A stretch of 64,000 nucleotides of DNA from Brachypterus glaber. Its lineage: Eukaryota > Arthropoda > Insecta > Coleoptera > Kateretidae. The notes under the pieces were generated by a model that saw only the letters and a program-made list of their open reading frames with translations, did no database searches and had not been told where the DNA came from. Both the position numbers and the translations under genes were made by a program. Location: contig OY294048.1 of the NCBI GenBank assembly GCA_958510825.1, positions 13,347,589 to 13,411,588 of the forward strand, written 5' to 3'. This document shows positions 43,509 through 53,936 of the stretch, one piece after another; within the stretch, counting starts at the first letter, position 1, and the number at the start of each line of letters is the position of its first letter.

Positions 43509-43668
43509 TTGGCTTAGTTTACACCGCAGGTACCAAACCCTTGGTCCGCGAACCAAATTATGTCATAATTGCAAATACACATGCGTCGTTCCCTGCGATT
43601 GGTTAAAATTTACCAAGTGTTTGGTACTCGGACCAAGTGTTTGGTACCTACGGTGTAAACTAAGCCAA
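43509..43668. mobile_element. Hairpin MITE 2 with the same ends, back to back
   Basis: TTGGCTTAGTTTACACCG at the left and CGGTGTAAACTAAGCCAA at the right. Inside are repeated words TTGGTAC and GGACCAAG. The interior differs from MITE 1, while the terminal 16-17 bases are shared. Confidence 0.85.
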
Positions 43669-44406
43669 TATCACTATTGGTTGGTACTGGTTGATCTCCA
43701 GCTTAAATTCCTTAAGTAAAATAAATAAAGAGTATTATAGTTACCCTTCTACGCTACCGTATTTTCAAAAAAATTAATAAACTTATTTGAAGAATATTTT
43801 ATTTCTGTGTATTCAGAGTTATATAGTTTGACGCACGGATATGTGGCTACGGGAAATATGTTTGTAGTGTGTCTGCAAGTGGGAGGTCCGTTGTAAGCAC
43901 GCACACCTTATAACAATGCTCTTGACGGAAAGAAGAGAGCGCGAATGATTCCTCCCCCTTTCGTCGGAGACTTTCTTTCATGCGGAGAACTATAACATAT
44001 ATGCATAATCAAATTACAAAAAAAAAATCAATATGTCAGTTCTAGACTGTTGCATCAGGAAATTAAGAAAATTGACCTAATTTCAAGATACTACAGCTTA
44101 TAACTAAGGTATATTTAGATACAACCAGCAGAAAAAAGTCAAATTTGCAGACCTGTGTTATTTTTGTACATCACGTCTCCCATGAAACAAATTGACTTCT
44201 CTCCCTTCCAAACCATATTATTACCCCGTGGGTTGTCCTATATCTCGCCATGGAATCCCACAATTAATATCATAAAACCTATTTTTTCCCAAACCACCAA
44301 GTTTGTTTGATCAGAGGGTGAACAATTCGAATAAATTTCTCGGCGAGACCCTAATAAGGGAATTCCCCTATTCCCCTTAAGAGGCGTTTTACTAATATCA
44401 ACAATG
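43669..44406. other. No gene seen; diverged repeat at 43815-43995
   Basis: 43815-43995 (GACGCACGGAT...GAAAGAAGAGAGCGCG...CCTCCCCCTTTCGTCGGAG) is a diverged direct relative of 45370-45525. No other feature. Confidence 0.5.
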
Positions 44407-45019
44407 TCAAGCGTACTAAAATGTTCATATTTTATAACTGAACACACTAGTTAGAAGTGATCTATTTTTTTACAGTAAAAAAATGAGTTCATTGTTGTAC
44501 GGCGTAAAAAAAGTTAGTTAGCAAAAGCACCACTGGCGGCAGCACTCTTTGACTTTGATAACAGCCATACTTCAGACTTGTTTGTTTATTATGTAAACAG
44601 GTGGTTGACTCGAGATTCCGTGCAAAAACCTTGTGTGAAATTGATTAAAAATGATTGAAGAAGAATATATGGTTTATACACCTACAAATCTCTCCGAAAT
44701 TGCAAATGCTACATTAGACAAGTTCCCATCAAAATCGCGAAAAGTGTACGGTTTAGCCTACGAAAAAAATTAAAATAAGCTAAGTAAGGTTTAAGTTTAT
44801 TTCGAAAGGGTTTTATTGGCTTATTGTAATAAAAAAAACATACTTTATTACTGAATAAATTAAATTCAAAAATTAATATTTAAAAAAATGTATATAGGAT
44901 GCTTGAAGAAAAAATAGTATGTTTTGCTCAGAGGAAAAGTGCTTTTTTTACTCGTCTGTAGTTCTACAGACTAGTAAAAAAAGCATCACTTTTCCTCTTA
45001 GTAAAACAATATACTATTT
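44407..45019 (+). repeat. Repeat with recombinase-like mini-ORF, copy 2
   Basis: Same order as copy 1 at 38221. Here the 3' hairpin is complete: AAATAGTATGTTTTGCTCAG...AAAGTGCTTTTTTTACT pairs with AGTAAAAAAAGCATCACTTT...AACAATATACTATTT. In copy 1 the central part of this hairpin is deleted. Confidence 0.85.
44651..44773 (+). pseudogene. 40-codon ORF, possible Crypton/tyrosine-recombinase-like N-terminus, copy 2
   Basis: ATG at 44651, stop TAA at 44771-44773. It differs from copy 1 at a few codons (FPSKSRKVYGLAYEKN at the end), mostly conservative or silent. One fewer A in the final A-run changes the last residues. The same splice-donor-like AAGGTTTAAGT follows. Function is not established. 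Confidence 0.4.
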
Positions 45020-45639
45020 GGCAAATTAGGATAAGAAAATTAGAATATTAATTAAAGGTGAAGGTTATAATTATAATTATTATTAACCTAAAGAAATAAT
45101 TAAATTCTTAAATTAAGGTTCTGAATTAGTTCTTTTTTTTTAACTTAAAAACTATTTTTCTGGTTGAGGCAACTAAGCAGTGGCGGACTGAGCGATTTTT
45201 TTCATGGGACGCCTATCGCACGGGGGCCCTCTATAAGAAGGATCATAATTTAAAGTTTCCCTTTTAGTCCAATACCCGCAAAATCGCAAAATCAGCGTAA
45301 AAACTTGTGTTTTAAGACCTATAAAAATTATAAATTAATATGAGTTTTTTAAAGGAAAGCTTAATTTTTATTGTTCGACACACGGATTTGTTGAAAATAT
45401 GTGTGGAATGTGAGTGCGTCTCACTTGCACGCACGCACGATTATGACGAAAAGAAGAAAGCGCGCTGTCCGTTCAGTGATACCTCCCCCTTGCGTCGGAG
45501 GTTTTCTGCCGTGTGGATGACTTTTTTTAAACGTTAATTATTAATTTTTTTTAATATTCTAAAACTTAATTTTTTAGCGTCAAATATGTGATGTCAGAAC
45601 AATTTTTTTTTAAACATTCGTAGTTTTTAAAACCGTACA
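45020..45639. other. No gene seen; diverged repeat at 45370-45525
   Basis: 45370-45525 (CGACACACGGAT...AAGAAGAAAGCGCG...CCTCCCCCTTGCGTCGGAG) is the relative of 43815-43995. A 65-codon frame across it is out of register with the other copy and is not supported. Confidence 0.5.
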
Positions 45640-46533
45640 CTACAGGGTGATTCATAACTGACATGCCAAATTTTAAGGGTGATTCTGAATTCTGAAAATT
45701 ATCAAAAAAAGTTCCTATAAAAAGTTTGTTTCGCAAATGAGCCCTAAGGCAGCTACGGTCCTTTAAAACTGTAATAAAAATAAGGTTTTTAATTTATAAC
45801 TCTGATACCCTTTAAGCTAGAGCGACGAGCTTTAGCACGTATACTATAACTGGAAATTCAATAAAACCTGCAGTGATTCAGTTGCGAATGTGTGGTAAGG
45901 CGAAGATCATACCAGTTCGAGTGCAACTCGCGTAATTTCGTCGAAGCTTCGGAAAGGCGGACCCCTTATACGAAAACAGCAGAGCAGGTTTTATTGAATT
46001 TCCAGTATAGTATTAATAAGTTTATGTTAATTTATTTTTTCGAATTTATCCAGAGGCGTCCCTAGACGGTAAAACGTATTAGGCTTGACACATTTTTGCC
46101 CCAAATTTTTTTATGTGTACTGTTTTTGGATTTTTTGTAAAAAATATGGATTCCTTGAGTAAAAATACTTTAAAAAAATGTTATATAGTGTAACACTGTA
46201 GGAGCAACCGTTTAAAAAAAATGCAATTAAGAGGAAGTAACATTTTGTGCCACCAAAAACGTTACATTTTAAAAGGCTATTACTCCTTTAATATTAAATT
46301 TAGGTGTTTTGGTGAAGAATACTTTTTTGCTCAGTTTTAAATGAAGAATCACCCTGTAGCATTAAAATTTTATTGATGCTTTTTTTTGTTCCCCATTCAG
46401 TATGTCATCTTCGAAGGACCGTAGCTCCCTTAGGGCTCATTTTCGGACCAACCTTTATAGAAACTTTTTTTCATATTTTTGGATGTAGAATCAACTTTTA
46501 AAATTTGGCATGGCAGTTACTGATCAGTGTATA
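45640..46533. mobile_element. 894-bp inverted-repeat element with nested hairpin
   Basis: TACAGGGTGATTCATAACTG and CATGCCAAATTTTAA at the left pair with TTAAAATTTGGCATG and CAGTTACTGATCAGTGTA at the right. The inner pairs include AGTTCCTATAAA with TTTATAGAAACTTT-like text and TAAGGCAGCTACGGTCCTT with AAGGACCGTAGCTCCCTTA. It belongs to the same broad family as 32228-32860. Confidence 0.75.
45846..46012. mobile_element. 167-bp hairpin nested in the previous element
   Basis: ACTGGAAATTCAATAAAACC pairs with GGTTTTATTGAATTTCCAGT. The centre has GTGTGGTAAGGCGAAGATCA, which recurs in reverse complement in the next hairpin at 46539-46688. Confidence 0.8.
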
Positions 46534-46538
46534 TATTA

Positions 46539-46688
46539 TATTCGATATAATGTGCAGTGCTGGTCTCGAATAAGGAATTCCGCTTAGACAAAGTTACGCG
46601 AATTTACGCGAATCGTACCCAAATTGTTGATGATCTTCGCCTTTTACCACACTTTCGTAAATAAGTTACTGCACATTATATTGAATAT
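46539..46688. mobile_element. 150-bp hairpin related at its core to 45846-46012
   Basis: TATTCGATATAATGTGCAGT pairs loosely with ACTGCACATTATATTGAATA. It contains TGATCTTCGCCTTTTACCAC, the inverted counterpart of the core in the preceding hairpin; its ends differ. Confidence 0.7.
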
Positions 46689-47513
46689 AGCGCATATCTG
46701 GTTTTAAAATTGATATTCGACAGATATTTGACAGCAGACGGATGTTATTCTCCGATCTGTATTCTGTGCCTCAAAAATTGAGTTACATCTGTGTTCTGTT
46801 ACTCAACAATCGGATCCAAATTGTAATTATTGATTGATATAATATATTATATACTATTTTAGATTTTAGAATGTTTTGAGGTTAAAGCATGACGTCAGTT
46901 TTGAAAATTTGTCATTTTAACCATATATTGAATGCGTGACGTAGCACATGAATATATTTACAATACAATATAATGAATATATTTTAGAAAGCCACAGGGG
47001 TCAGTCTGCCACTGCAACTAAGTTGTTTTTTCCGTGTACACATCCATTTTCTTCTATTTAAATTTATAATTAAAACGATTCTATTATATTTTCGCCCAGC
47101 CCCTTACACGTGGGAGTACATTAGTAAATTGCTCCCTATCGCGGGCGCAAAACGAAAACAAGCGCCCAAAGTGGCACGTCACGTTGAATGATAATTAAAT
47201 TGCTTTTCCTTGTCACCTCGTCGTTGAATTATTAAATTGGGGTGTTGCTGTGGTAATAGATGGAAGAGGGACCCCGGGGCGTGGTTCCGTTAAACGGTTG
47301 GAAGGGCCCCTTTTAACGTAACTCATTTGCACGAGGAAAAAATGCGTTTAAACACGTTCTAAAAATACTAAACATTTTTCTATGTCATAATGTCATAATC
47401 ATTATATGGGTACCAAGGTCGAAGGAATGTCTTTACTGAACGAATCTGATTTGCAAGCCGAGGTACGAGGCACACACAAAGTTTTTTAGACGGCCACAAT
47501 AAAATAATGCGTT
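46689..47513. other. No gene seen
   Basis: AT-rich with a G+C richer patch at 47265-47310. No supported feature. Confidence 0.45.
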
Positions 47514-47613
47514 ATTTTGGAGTGTTACGCCCATGTTAATGGTATAGGAAAATAGCGTTACAGGGGGGTCCAAAGTGATCAAAATTTGCGTTACGTAATA
47601 CTTGATCGTTCCC
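47514..47613. mobile_element. Family-2 MITE, 5'-truncated copy
   Basis: ATTTTGGAGTGTTACGCCCA through TTGCGTTACGTAATACTTGA and CGTTCCC match copies a and c. The left terminal repeat is missing. Confidence 0.8.
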
Positions 47614-48205
47614 TAAGTCCGTTGTTTTTAGGATGCTTAATAACTACTACAAATGAAGTCATCTGGATTGAATTGAATTGAAAAAAAACACTTTAAGGGC
47701 TTTATACTTGGATTAAATTGACGGTCGACCAATCAGAACGCAGAGTTCTTAACTTAAACTCAGTTTAGTCGAGATAATCGCAGTTTAAGAGTGGATGCAA
47801 GTGACCCTAAACTGATTTAAAATTGGTACAAAAACATTGGTATATCTTTTTTAATGGTTTTAAGATAATAATTAGTGTAAAATCTATACGATTTCGTAAT
47901 AATCCCATTGTCCATACAAATAGCGTCCTCAAAAGGATCTGAATATATAATTCTACTATATCAAGTGTATGCAACGTATTCTGTGCAGCGAAACCACTTG
48001 TAACATAAAACAGACGCCAGTATGTGTACTTTTCAGATGCTATTTTTATTTTTAATAAATTCTTAGAATTTAGACTAACGCAAAGGATTATTCACTGTAA
48101 TGATATAATTTTTGAGATGAGAAATTCTCAAAATAATCAATTTTTAATTCTATTTATACGGTAGTATAATTTACTACTGAAAAGACCGGTCTCTGTATCT
48201 AGTAC
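47614..48205. other. No gene seen
   Basis: AT-rich sequence, no supported feature. Confidence 0.45.
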
Positions 48206-49056
48206 TACACTGAGATAAATTTTTACATCCACGTGCATGGGTAATTTACTTGCAGCTGCTGCTGATGTGAATTTACACTCGAAGCGTTAATATAAATGCG
48301 GTGTGTATTATATTTTTAGATCCAGTGTGTAAAGTTTACACCTACGCGTAAATATACTTTTTACCTAAATTCGATTTATTAAAAAAAATTGACATTTTGT
48401 TATTTTTTATTTATGAATAGTGTTTTATGGAAAAACTACGCAACAGAAAAATAAAACGTTTATTCGTAATCAGCGCTACAAAAAGTACCAATATAAAATA
48501 GAAACAGAAAACATACACAAGTCTTAACAACTCAAAATTTGCAGGCCAGTGTTACCGCCTAAATAAGTAAAATATTATAAAATGTATGTTTTAAAGATAT
48601 TGTATTAATCACACTTTTTGAATATTTACTTTTAATCAACACTTACCAATTATTTCTTTGAAAAATCTAGCACACACAAAATTATACGTATGCTCTTACA
48701 AACGTAAACAATTATAATGGTCGACAGCCACCAGACTCGATGAAGCAGGAATTCTGGCTTCTCGAGTCACGTGACTAGCTTAACGCCCGCGATTGGCTGG
48801 CTTGTACATCAGAAGTGTGATTTTTGACACTTCGAGTGTATTGTTGCTAAAGGTATGTTTATAAAAATATACTTTCTTGAGCTTCGAGTGTATTGTTGCA
48901 GAAGGTATGGATGTAAAAATACACACTCTAGGTCAAAATCACCTCACGTGTGTAGTGTCACATCAATGTTGATGTACATTTATATAAAGGTGTAAAATTT
49001 ACACATTTATAGAGTGAATTTTTTTACACTTTTTCAATGTAATTTCTTTCAGTGTA
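48206..49056. mobile_element. 851-bp inverted-repeat element with TACACTGA ends
   Basis: TACACTGAGATAAATTTTTA at the left pairs with imperfect TTTTTTTACACT...TTTCTTTCAGTGTA at the right. Subterminal repeats of CTTCGAGTGTATTGTTGC occur twice (48829, 48880). It lies just before the small palindrome hit by the LTR retrotransposon. No transposase. Confidence 0.6.
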
Positions 49057-49089
49057 GTATGTCCTGCTTTAACGCTCTAAGAGAAACGC
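49056..49089. repeat. Left arm of a palindrome split by the LTR element
   Basis: GTATGTCCTGCTTTAACGCT followed by CTAAGAGAAACGC pairs with the right arm at about 59532-59566 (GAGTTTCTTTTAGAGC then TTTAAAGCAGGACATAC). The LTR retrotransposon inserted in the inner part of this hairpin. Confidence 0.85.
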
Positions 49090-51315
49090 TGTAACGATAT
49101 AAATCGTCACTTTGTAATATAGCAAGGGTTAATTAAACTATTCGTTTACTTACGTTATAATTTATGTTTATTTTGTATATAAATAGTTACGTACGTACAG
49201 AACTATTTTGTATCTGGGACTATTTTGTAGCAGGAACTGAATTCTAACCATATGAGTCTCTATTCCATAGTTCTACCTGAAAATAACATAAAGAAAACAT
49301 AATTAGAATATGATTTTTAATAATAAAGAATCATATGACTTATTTCTCTATAGTGCATTTGTCTATGGACTTACCTGGTTTTTATATGTTTCAGAGTCTA
49401 TTGAGGGTTGGATTTCACTGGCTTTCATCTGTAGCTTGTTTCTCCTGGAAAGTTTCGTATGATTATTCCTTCGGGATAATCTAGAATTTGTTGAAAATAG
49501 TTTGCTGGAACTGCTCACTTAGATTCAGTATTTTGTTTATACTTAGTTCACAGGACACTTAGTATTCTGTTCGTATTTTTATTAGTTTTGCTGATAAACA
49601 ATAAGTATTGTTTATATTTGTTTCTTAGAGTAATATTTTGAGGTTAGATATCACTAATACGGATTTATTAGGAAATAGTCTTTTTGTTATTATTTTTGGT
49701 GTAGTTTTCGTTACCTTTATTAGGAATCCTATACGGTAAAACTGTAGTTGATAATGACTTGCATAGATGTCGCTAATAGTTCAGAAATAGTATTTTATTT
49801 ACCTGAAGGGTTCATACCGGTTGATAAGGTCGATTTTCGCTCCTTCTTGAAGCAACTCGAATACAATGGTGGTGTCATTTTGACGAGTGTTTATTTTCTG
49901 TAATCATCGAAGTAATCCTTCATGTATTTTTATTTAAAGTTAGTGAAAATGAATATTTAAACAATGCGGAAGATATTGTAACTGTTATTTTCTACAATTA
50001 CGCATTTATAACGTTTCGATGGACATCGAAGACTTAGTATGACATGTAAGTTAAGTTTTTCTGTTTCTTAGAATATTTCTAAGATATAATTATTGTTTTA
50101 GCACCATTAATTAATCACCATTAAGCACCATTATTACTACATTACTAGACCATTAATTAATTACCATTAATTAATCACCATTAAGCACCATTATTACTAC
50201 ATTACTAGACTATTAATTAATCACCATTAAGCACCATTATTACTACATTACTAGACTATTAATTAATTACCATTAATTACTCACCATTTCTATACCATTA
50301 ATATGGAATTACATTAATTTAAGTTGAAGTTTATTTTGGTATATTTGATATACAAGTTCTCCGCATGGAGTGATGTTCTGTTGGAACATGGTTCTGTAAT
50401 TTTCGGCATAGATAAATTCTATATGACCGTCTAGCAGACAATTTTATATTGGACATAATTTTCAAAAGTATATTTTATCCCGGACAACATTTTCAATCGT
50501 ACATTTTATCCTGGAAGATAATTTTTCCAAAGTAGATGGGACAGCCTATATTTTTTTTCTTTCATTTGAGAAATGAATTCATCAGCATAGGGGAGACTTG
50601 CACAGATGGAGACGATGGAATTCATACCTCATGGATTTTGCAGAAACCAGCTAAGTACTCATTCTGAAAACTTTTGAAAGCAATATTTCATATTTAAAAT
50701 TCTTTTATTTCAATATTCTTATAACTGTAAACTTTATCAGATCTGATATAGTATTGTTTAATACTATATGCCCTTCTGGCTTTTGTTCATTTTTAGGTAC
50801 TTATTTTTTTAAAACATTTAATCTCATTTATTAATTATTAAATATCATACTTTTGATTAAATGATTTCTAATTTAAGCATGACTTTTATACACTGCAAGA
50901 AATGATTGTTGTTTACATACATTTCTTGGTGCTTGCTGAACTTCATGTTTTCTTTATACATTTAAGTCGAATGATTTCTGAATTTAGTAATTTTTATTAA
51001 GATTTCTTTAATTATATCTTAATATAATTACACATATTTTTTATATATATTAATACATTACTTGATGTGCTTTCGTTAAGTTTATTTATAATAAATTTCT
51101 CAAATGAATTATCTTATTTTATTTAGGGGTTATATTTTCTCAAACTGAAAAGCTTAAGTATTTACACTAGGTTGTTACTTACCTAAAGGAGTAAAAGCTA
51201 AAGTAACTGGCGCCCCTAACAACATTAATCAATTCTTTCTATTTTTTCCTTGCCCATACCCATTGCTCCGCTGTCAAAACTAGCCGTTGGCAGTGAACGT
51301 ATTAATTACGGTACA
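49090..51315 (+). repeat. 5' LTR (2,226 bp)
   Basis: It begins TGTAACGATATAAATCG and ends TTACGGTACA. A TATA-like TATAAATA is at 49178-49185, a plausible promoter element. Differences from the 3' LTR that I noted include 49460 T/C, one in the tandem block near 50114, two near 50597-50599, one near 51073 and one near 51246. LTRs of this length are unusual for the family. Confidence 0.95.
50102..50290. repeat. Tandem repeat inside the 5' LTR
   Basis: Three units containing CACCATTAAGCACCATTATT and ACTACATTACTAGAC, separated by ATTAATTAA variants. The same block is in the 3' LTR at 58287-58475. Confidence 0.9.
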
Positions 51316-51322
51316 CTAATAT

Positions 51323-51340
51323 TGGCGCCCAAGAACGTGG
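51323..51340 (+). promoter_or_regulatory. Primer-binding-site candidate
   Basis: TGGCGCCCAAGAACGTGG starts 7 nt after the 5' LTR. It begins with TGG, as expected for a site that pairs with a tRNA 3' CCA end. I cannot assign the tRNA with confidence. Confidence 0.75.
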
Positions 51341-51923
51341 TATTTGGATAGATAGAACACTTGTTTTTTTTTAATTTTACTCTATTTTTCTCAGTGTATT
51401 TTTTATAAAAATCTAAAGCTTATTTTTTTCAGTGTAACTTAATGTTCATTTTGAGAAAAACTACATATAACTGTTGAATAAAATATTTTTTGTTGAAAAT
51501 TAAGTCAAATTAGAGTTAATCTGATAAGATATATCAGATATGTGTTTTTATGTTTATTCTGAATTTTATGGAATAACATGGAATAGAGAAATTTTGGCGT
51601 GGGTTCAGTTTTTCTAGAAATTATCGTTTATTCAATAGAAATAAATGGATAATAGGGTATTTATTTATGCGAAGGATATGAATAAATATTAGCTAATTTT
51701 GTAGTTTTGGAGACTATTTATAATTATTAATTTGTCCAATTGAGATAAATAATAATTTAGTATTTTTTTTGACATATTTGGGAAATTTTCCAAAGTATGC
51801 AAAAACTTTGTTGAGCAGTGTACACAAAAAAAAAAAATAATTTGTGGTACAGTATAAATATTTTATTATAAAATAAATATTTTGAGTAAATTGAATTTAA
51901 ATTTTGAAAAATAAATATTCAAA
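51341..51923 (+). other. Untranslated leader of the LTR element
   Basis: 583 bp between the primer-binding site and the gag ATG with no ORF. It ends in AT-rich sequence directly before AAAATGG. It is presumably the leader with any packaging signal; no structure was assessed. Confidence 0.6.
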
Positions 51924-53936
51924 ATGGACGATTTAGATAAAATGGAAATTCGATTTTTGACTGCAGAAATGGTAAATTATGAACTTCGTATAAGACATTT
52001 AACAGCAAAAAATAATAGAGCATCTAGAATTAAAGTTTTAGGTAGAGCCATAGCTAGGGAAGATCCTAAAGTAAAATATGTAGATCCGACTTTTAATTTT
52101 AACAGTGAAGTGGAAAATATTAATAGAATTTTAGATAGTATATCTTCAGAAATTGTAGAATATCATGGTGATTATAGTTTAGCTGATTTAAGAAAATTAA
52201 AAACTTATTTAGTACATGTAACAAATCGTCTGCAACGTTTTCCTGAAGTAGAAGAAAATAAAGTTAGACGTATTCAATTTTTAGAAATAACTAAAGCAAC
52301 TTGTTTAGAAATAGAAGCAGATATTTTAGATCTTTATGAAAAATCTGGTAAAAATTCAGATCTTACTCAAGTAAATAATAATATTTCATTACATAATAGT
52401 ACACAGTTTAGTCCTAATGTTTCTAGTAAAAAAGATAATGATTATTTAAAATCAGTACCAGTTTATAAATGGAATATTAATTTTGATGGAAAGTCTAATG
52501 TCTTAAATTTTATTGAGCAAGTTGAATATATGAAAATAAGTAGAAATGTTACAGACGAAATGTTATTTAAATCCGCATATGACTTATTCAAAGAACCAGC
52601 ATTGTCATGGTTTCTCTCAATTAAAGATAATTTAAATTCGTGGTCTCAAATAATTCAAGCATTAAAAAAAAATTTTCTTCCAGCTAACATAGATGATAGA
52701 ACATGGGATGATATCCGTTCTAGATATCAAAATCCCGATGAATCTATCGCAATTTTTATAGGTGCTATGGAAACCTTGTTTAAACGTTTAATTCATGCTG
52801 CAAGTTTATATACTAGACTTAAGACGATTAGAGAAAGAATATTACCACATTATTTTACACCATTATCACTTATAGAAATAAATGATTTAGAAGATTTAAA
52901 AGACAGTTGTAAAAGAATAGATGAAGCTTATCAATTAAAACAAAAGAGCATAGCAGGTAAAAGTGTGGCAAAAAATAAAGCAGTTAATAAAGTAAATGTC
53001 CTAAGTTCGGATATAAATCAAAATTTTAGTAGTAAATGTAATTGTAGTCATAATACCACAGTGTCCAAACTTACCCCATCTTCCTCTACTCGTCAAAGTT
53101 CAGTATGTAATAGTAGTCAAGTTTCTCAAATTAGTCAAAGTACCAATCAAAGCTTTAATAATACACAGAATAGTAGTAATAGTAGTAATAATAAAATTAG
53201 ACAAGTAATTTGTTATAACTGTAACCAACCAAATCATATTTTTAGCAAATGTTTAGCTAAAAGAACAAAGTTTTGTTATAAATGTGGATATAAAGATGTA
53301 GTTTTTAAAAATTGCCCTTCCTGTACAAAAAAACTAAATAGGAAAGTGGATGATTTTAGTCGGCATTCACTTAATAAAAAGGCTAAAAATAATAATGACA
53401 GTCAGGTAAAAAAGGATAACAAAACTACTTTTTGTAAAAACATTTATTATAATAAAAGTAATATCAATTCTTTACAAAAATCAAGTGTAACAGAAACAAA
53501 TAAACGCTTTTATTTGAATGAATGGAAAGATTGGTTGGATAAAGTTAAAAAATTTTATAAACCGTATAGTTTGTCTGTAATTAATAAAAGTTCTTTTATT
53601 AAATTACCTAGAGATAACCGTCCATATATTAAAGTAAATATTTTTGATAAAAATATAACAGCTTTGATTGATACAGGTGCAAATTGTTCAGTGGCTGGTG
53701 GTCACGCGATTAAAATTTTAGAGAAGTTTAATTTAAAAATTGATAAATGTCTTATACCGCATGTTACTACAGCTGATAAATCTAAACAGTTAGTAACTGG
53801 TGTTGTTTATTTACCTATTAAAGTAGATAATGAAGTTAAGATTTTACAAGTCTTGGTTGTTCCTTCTTTGGAAACAAATTTTATTTTTGGTGTGAATTTT
53901 TTTACAATTGTTTTCTATGACTCTGGATTTTTCTGA
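51924..53936 (+). CDS. Gag-protease polyprotein
   Basis: A 670-residue ORF with ATG in the context AAAATGG. Residues about 150-330 form the capsid-like part (FIEQVEYMKIS, ALSWFLSIKDNL), which in the family assembles the particle. A zinc knuckle follows at residues 430-443 (C-x2-C-x4-H-x4-C: CYNCNQPNHIFSKC). A second one at 451-464 (CYKCGYKDVVFKNC) has V where the histidine should be, so it may not bind zinc normally. The retropepsin motif LIDTGA is at 581-586 (catalytic Asp583) and the flap and end region follow up to NFIFGVNF. The stop at 53934-53936 lies 41 nt into the overlap with the pol frame. Protease being in the gag frame means that pol, which starts in another frame, needs a frame change here. 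Confidence 0.93.
   Translation: MDDLDKMEIRFLTAEMVNYELRIRHLTAKNNRASRIKVLGRAIAREDPKVKYVDPTFNFNSEVENINRILDSISSEIVEYHGDYSLADLRKLKTYLVHVTNRLQRFPEVEENKVRRIQFLEITKATCLEIEADILDLYEKSGKNSDLTQVNNNISLHNSTQFSPNVSSKKDNDYLKSVPVYKWNINFDGKSNVLNFIEQVEYMKISRNVTDEMLFKSAYDLFKEPALSWFLSIKDNLNSWSQIIQALKKNFLPANIDDRTWDDIRSRYQNPDESIAIFIGAMETLFKRLIHAASLYTRLKTIRERILPHYFTPLSLIEINDLEDLKDSCKRIDEAYQLKQKSIAGKSVAKNKAVNKVNVLSSDINQNFSSKCNCSHNTTVSKLTPSSSTRQSSVCNSSQVSQISQSTNQSFNNTQNSSNSSNNKIRQVICYNCNQPNHIFSKCLAKRTKFCYKCGYKDVVFKNCPSCTKKLNRKVDDFSRHSLNKKAKNNNDSQVKKDNKTTFCKNIYYNKSNINSLQKSSVTETNKRFYLNEWKDWLDKVKKFYKPYSLSVINKSSFIKLPRDNRPYIKVNIFDKNITALIDTGANCSVAGGHAIKILEKFNLKIDKCLIPHVTTADKSKQLVTGVVYLPIKVDNEVKILQVLVVPSLETNFIFGVNFFTIVFYDSGFF
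53896..53936 (+). other. Gag-pol overlap with a T7 run
   Basis: Both frames are open from 53896 (after a pol-frame TGA at 53893) to the gag stop. Pol is in the +1 frame relative to gag. A run of seven T (53897-53903) lies at the start. Downstream of this run the pol frame has family-typical sequence. The site is either a programmed +1 (or -2) shift or a one-base insertion in the T run. Confidence 0.6.

Noticed and set aside
45340..45537. 65-codon ORF
   Set aside because: It overlaps a diverged repeat also present at 43815-43995 where the frame is not kept.
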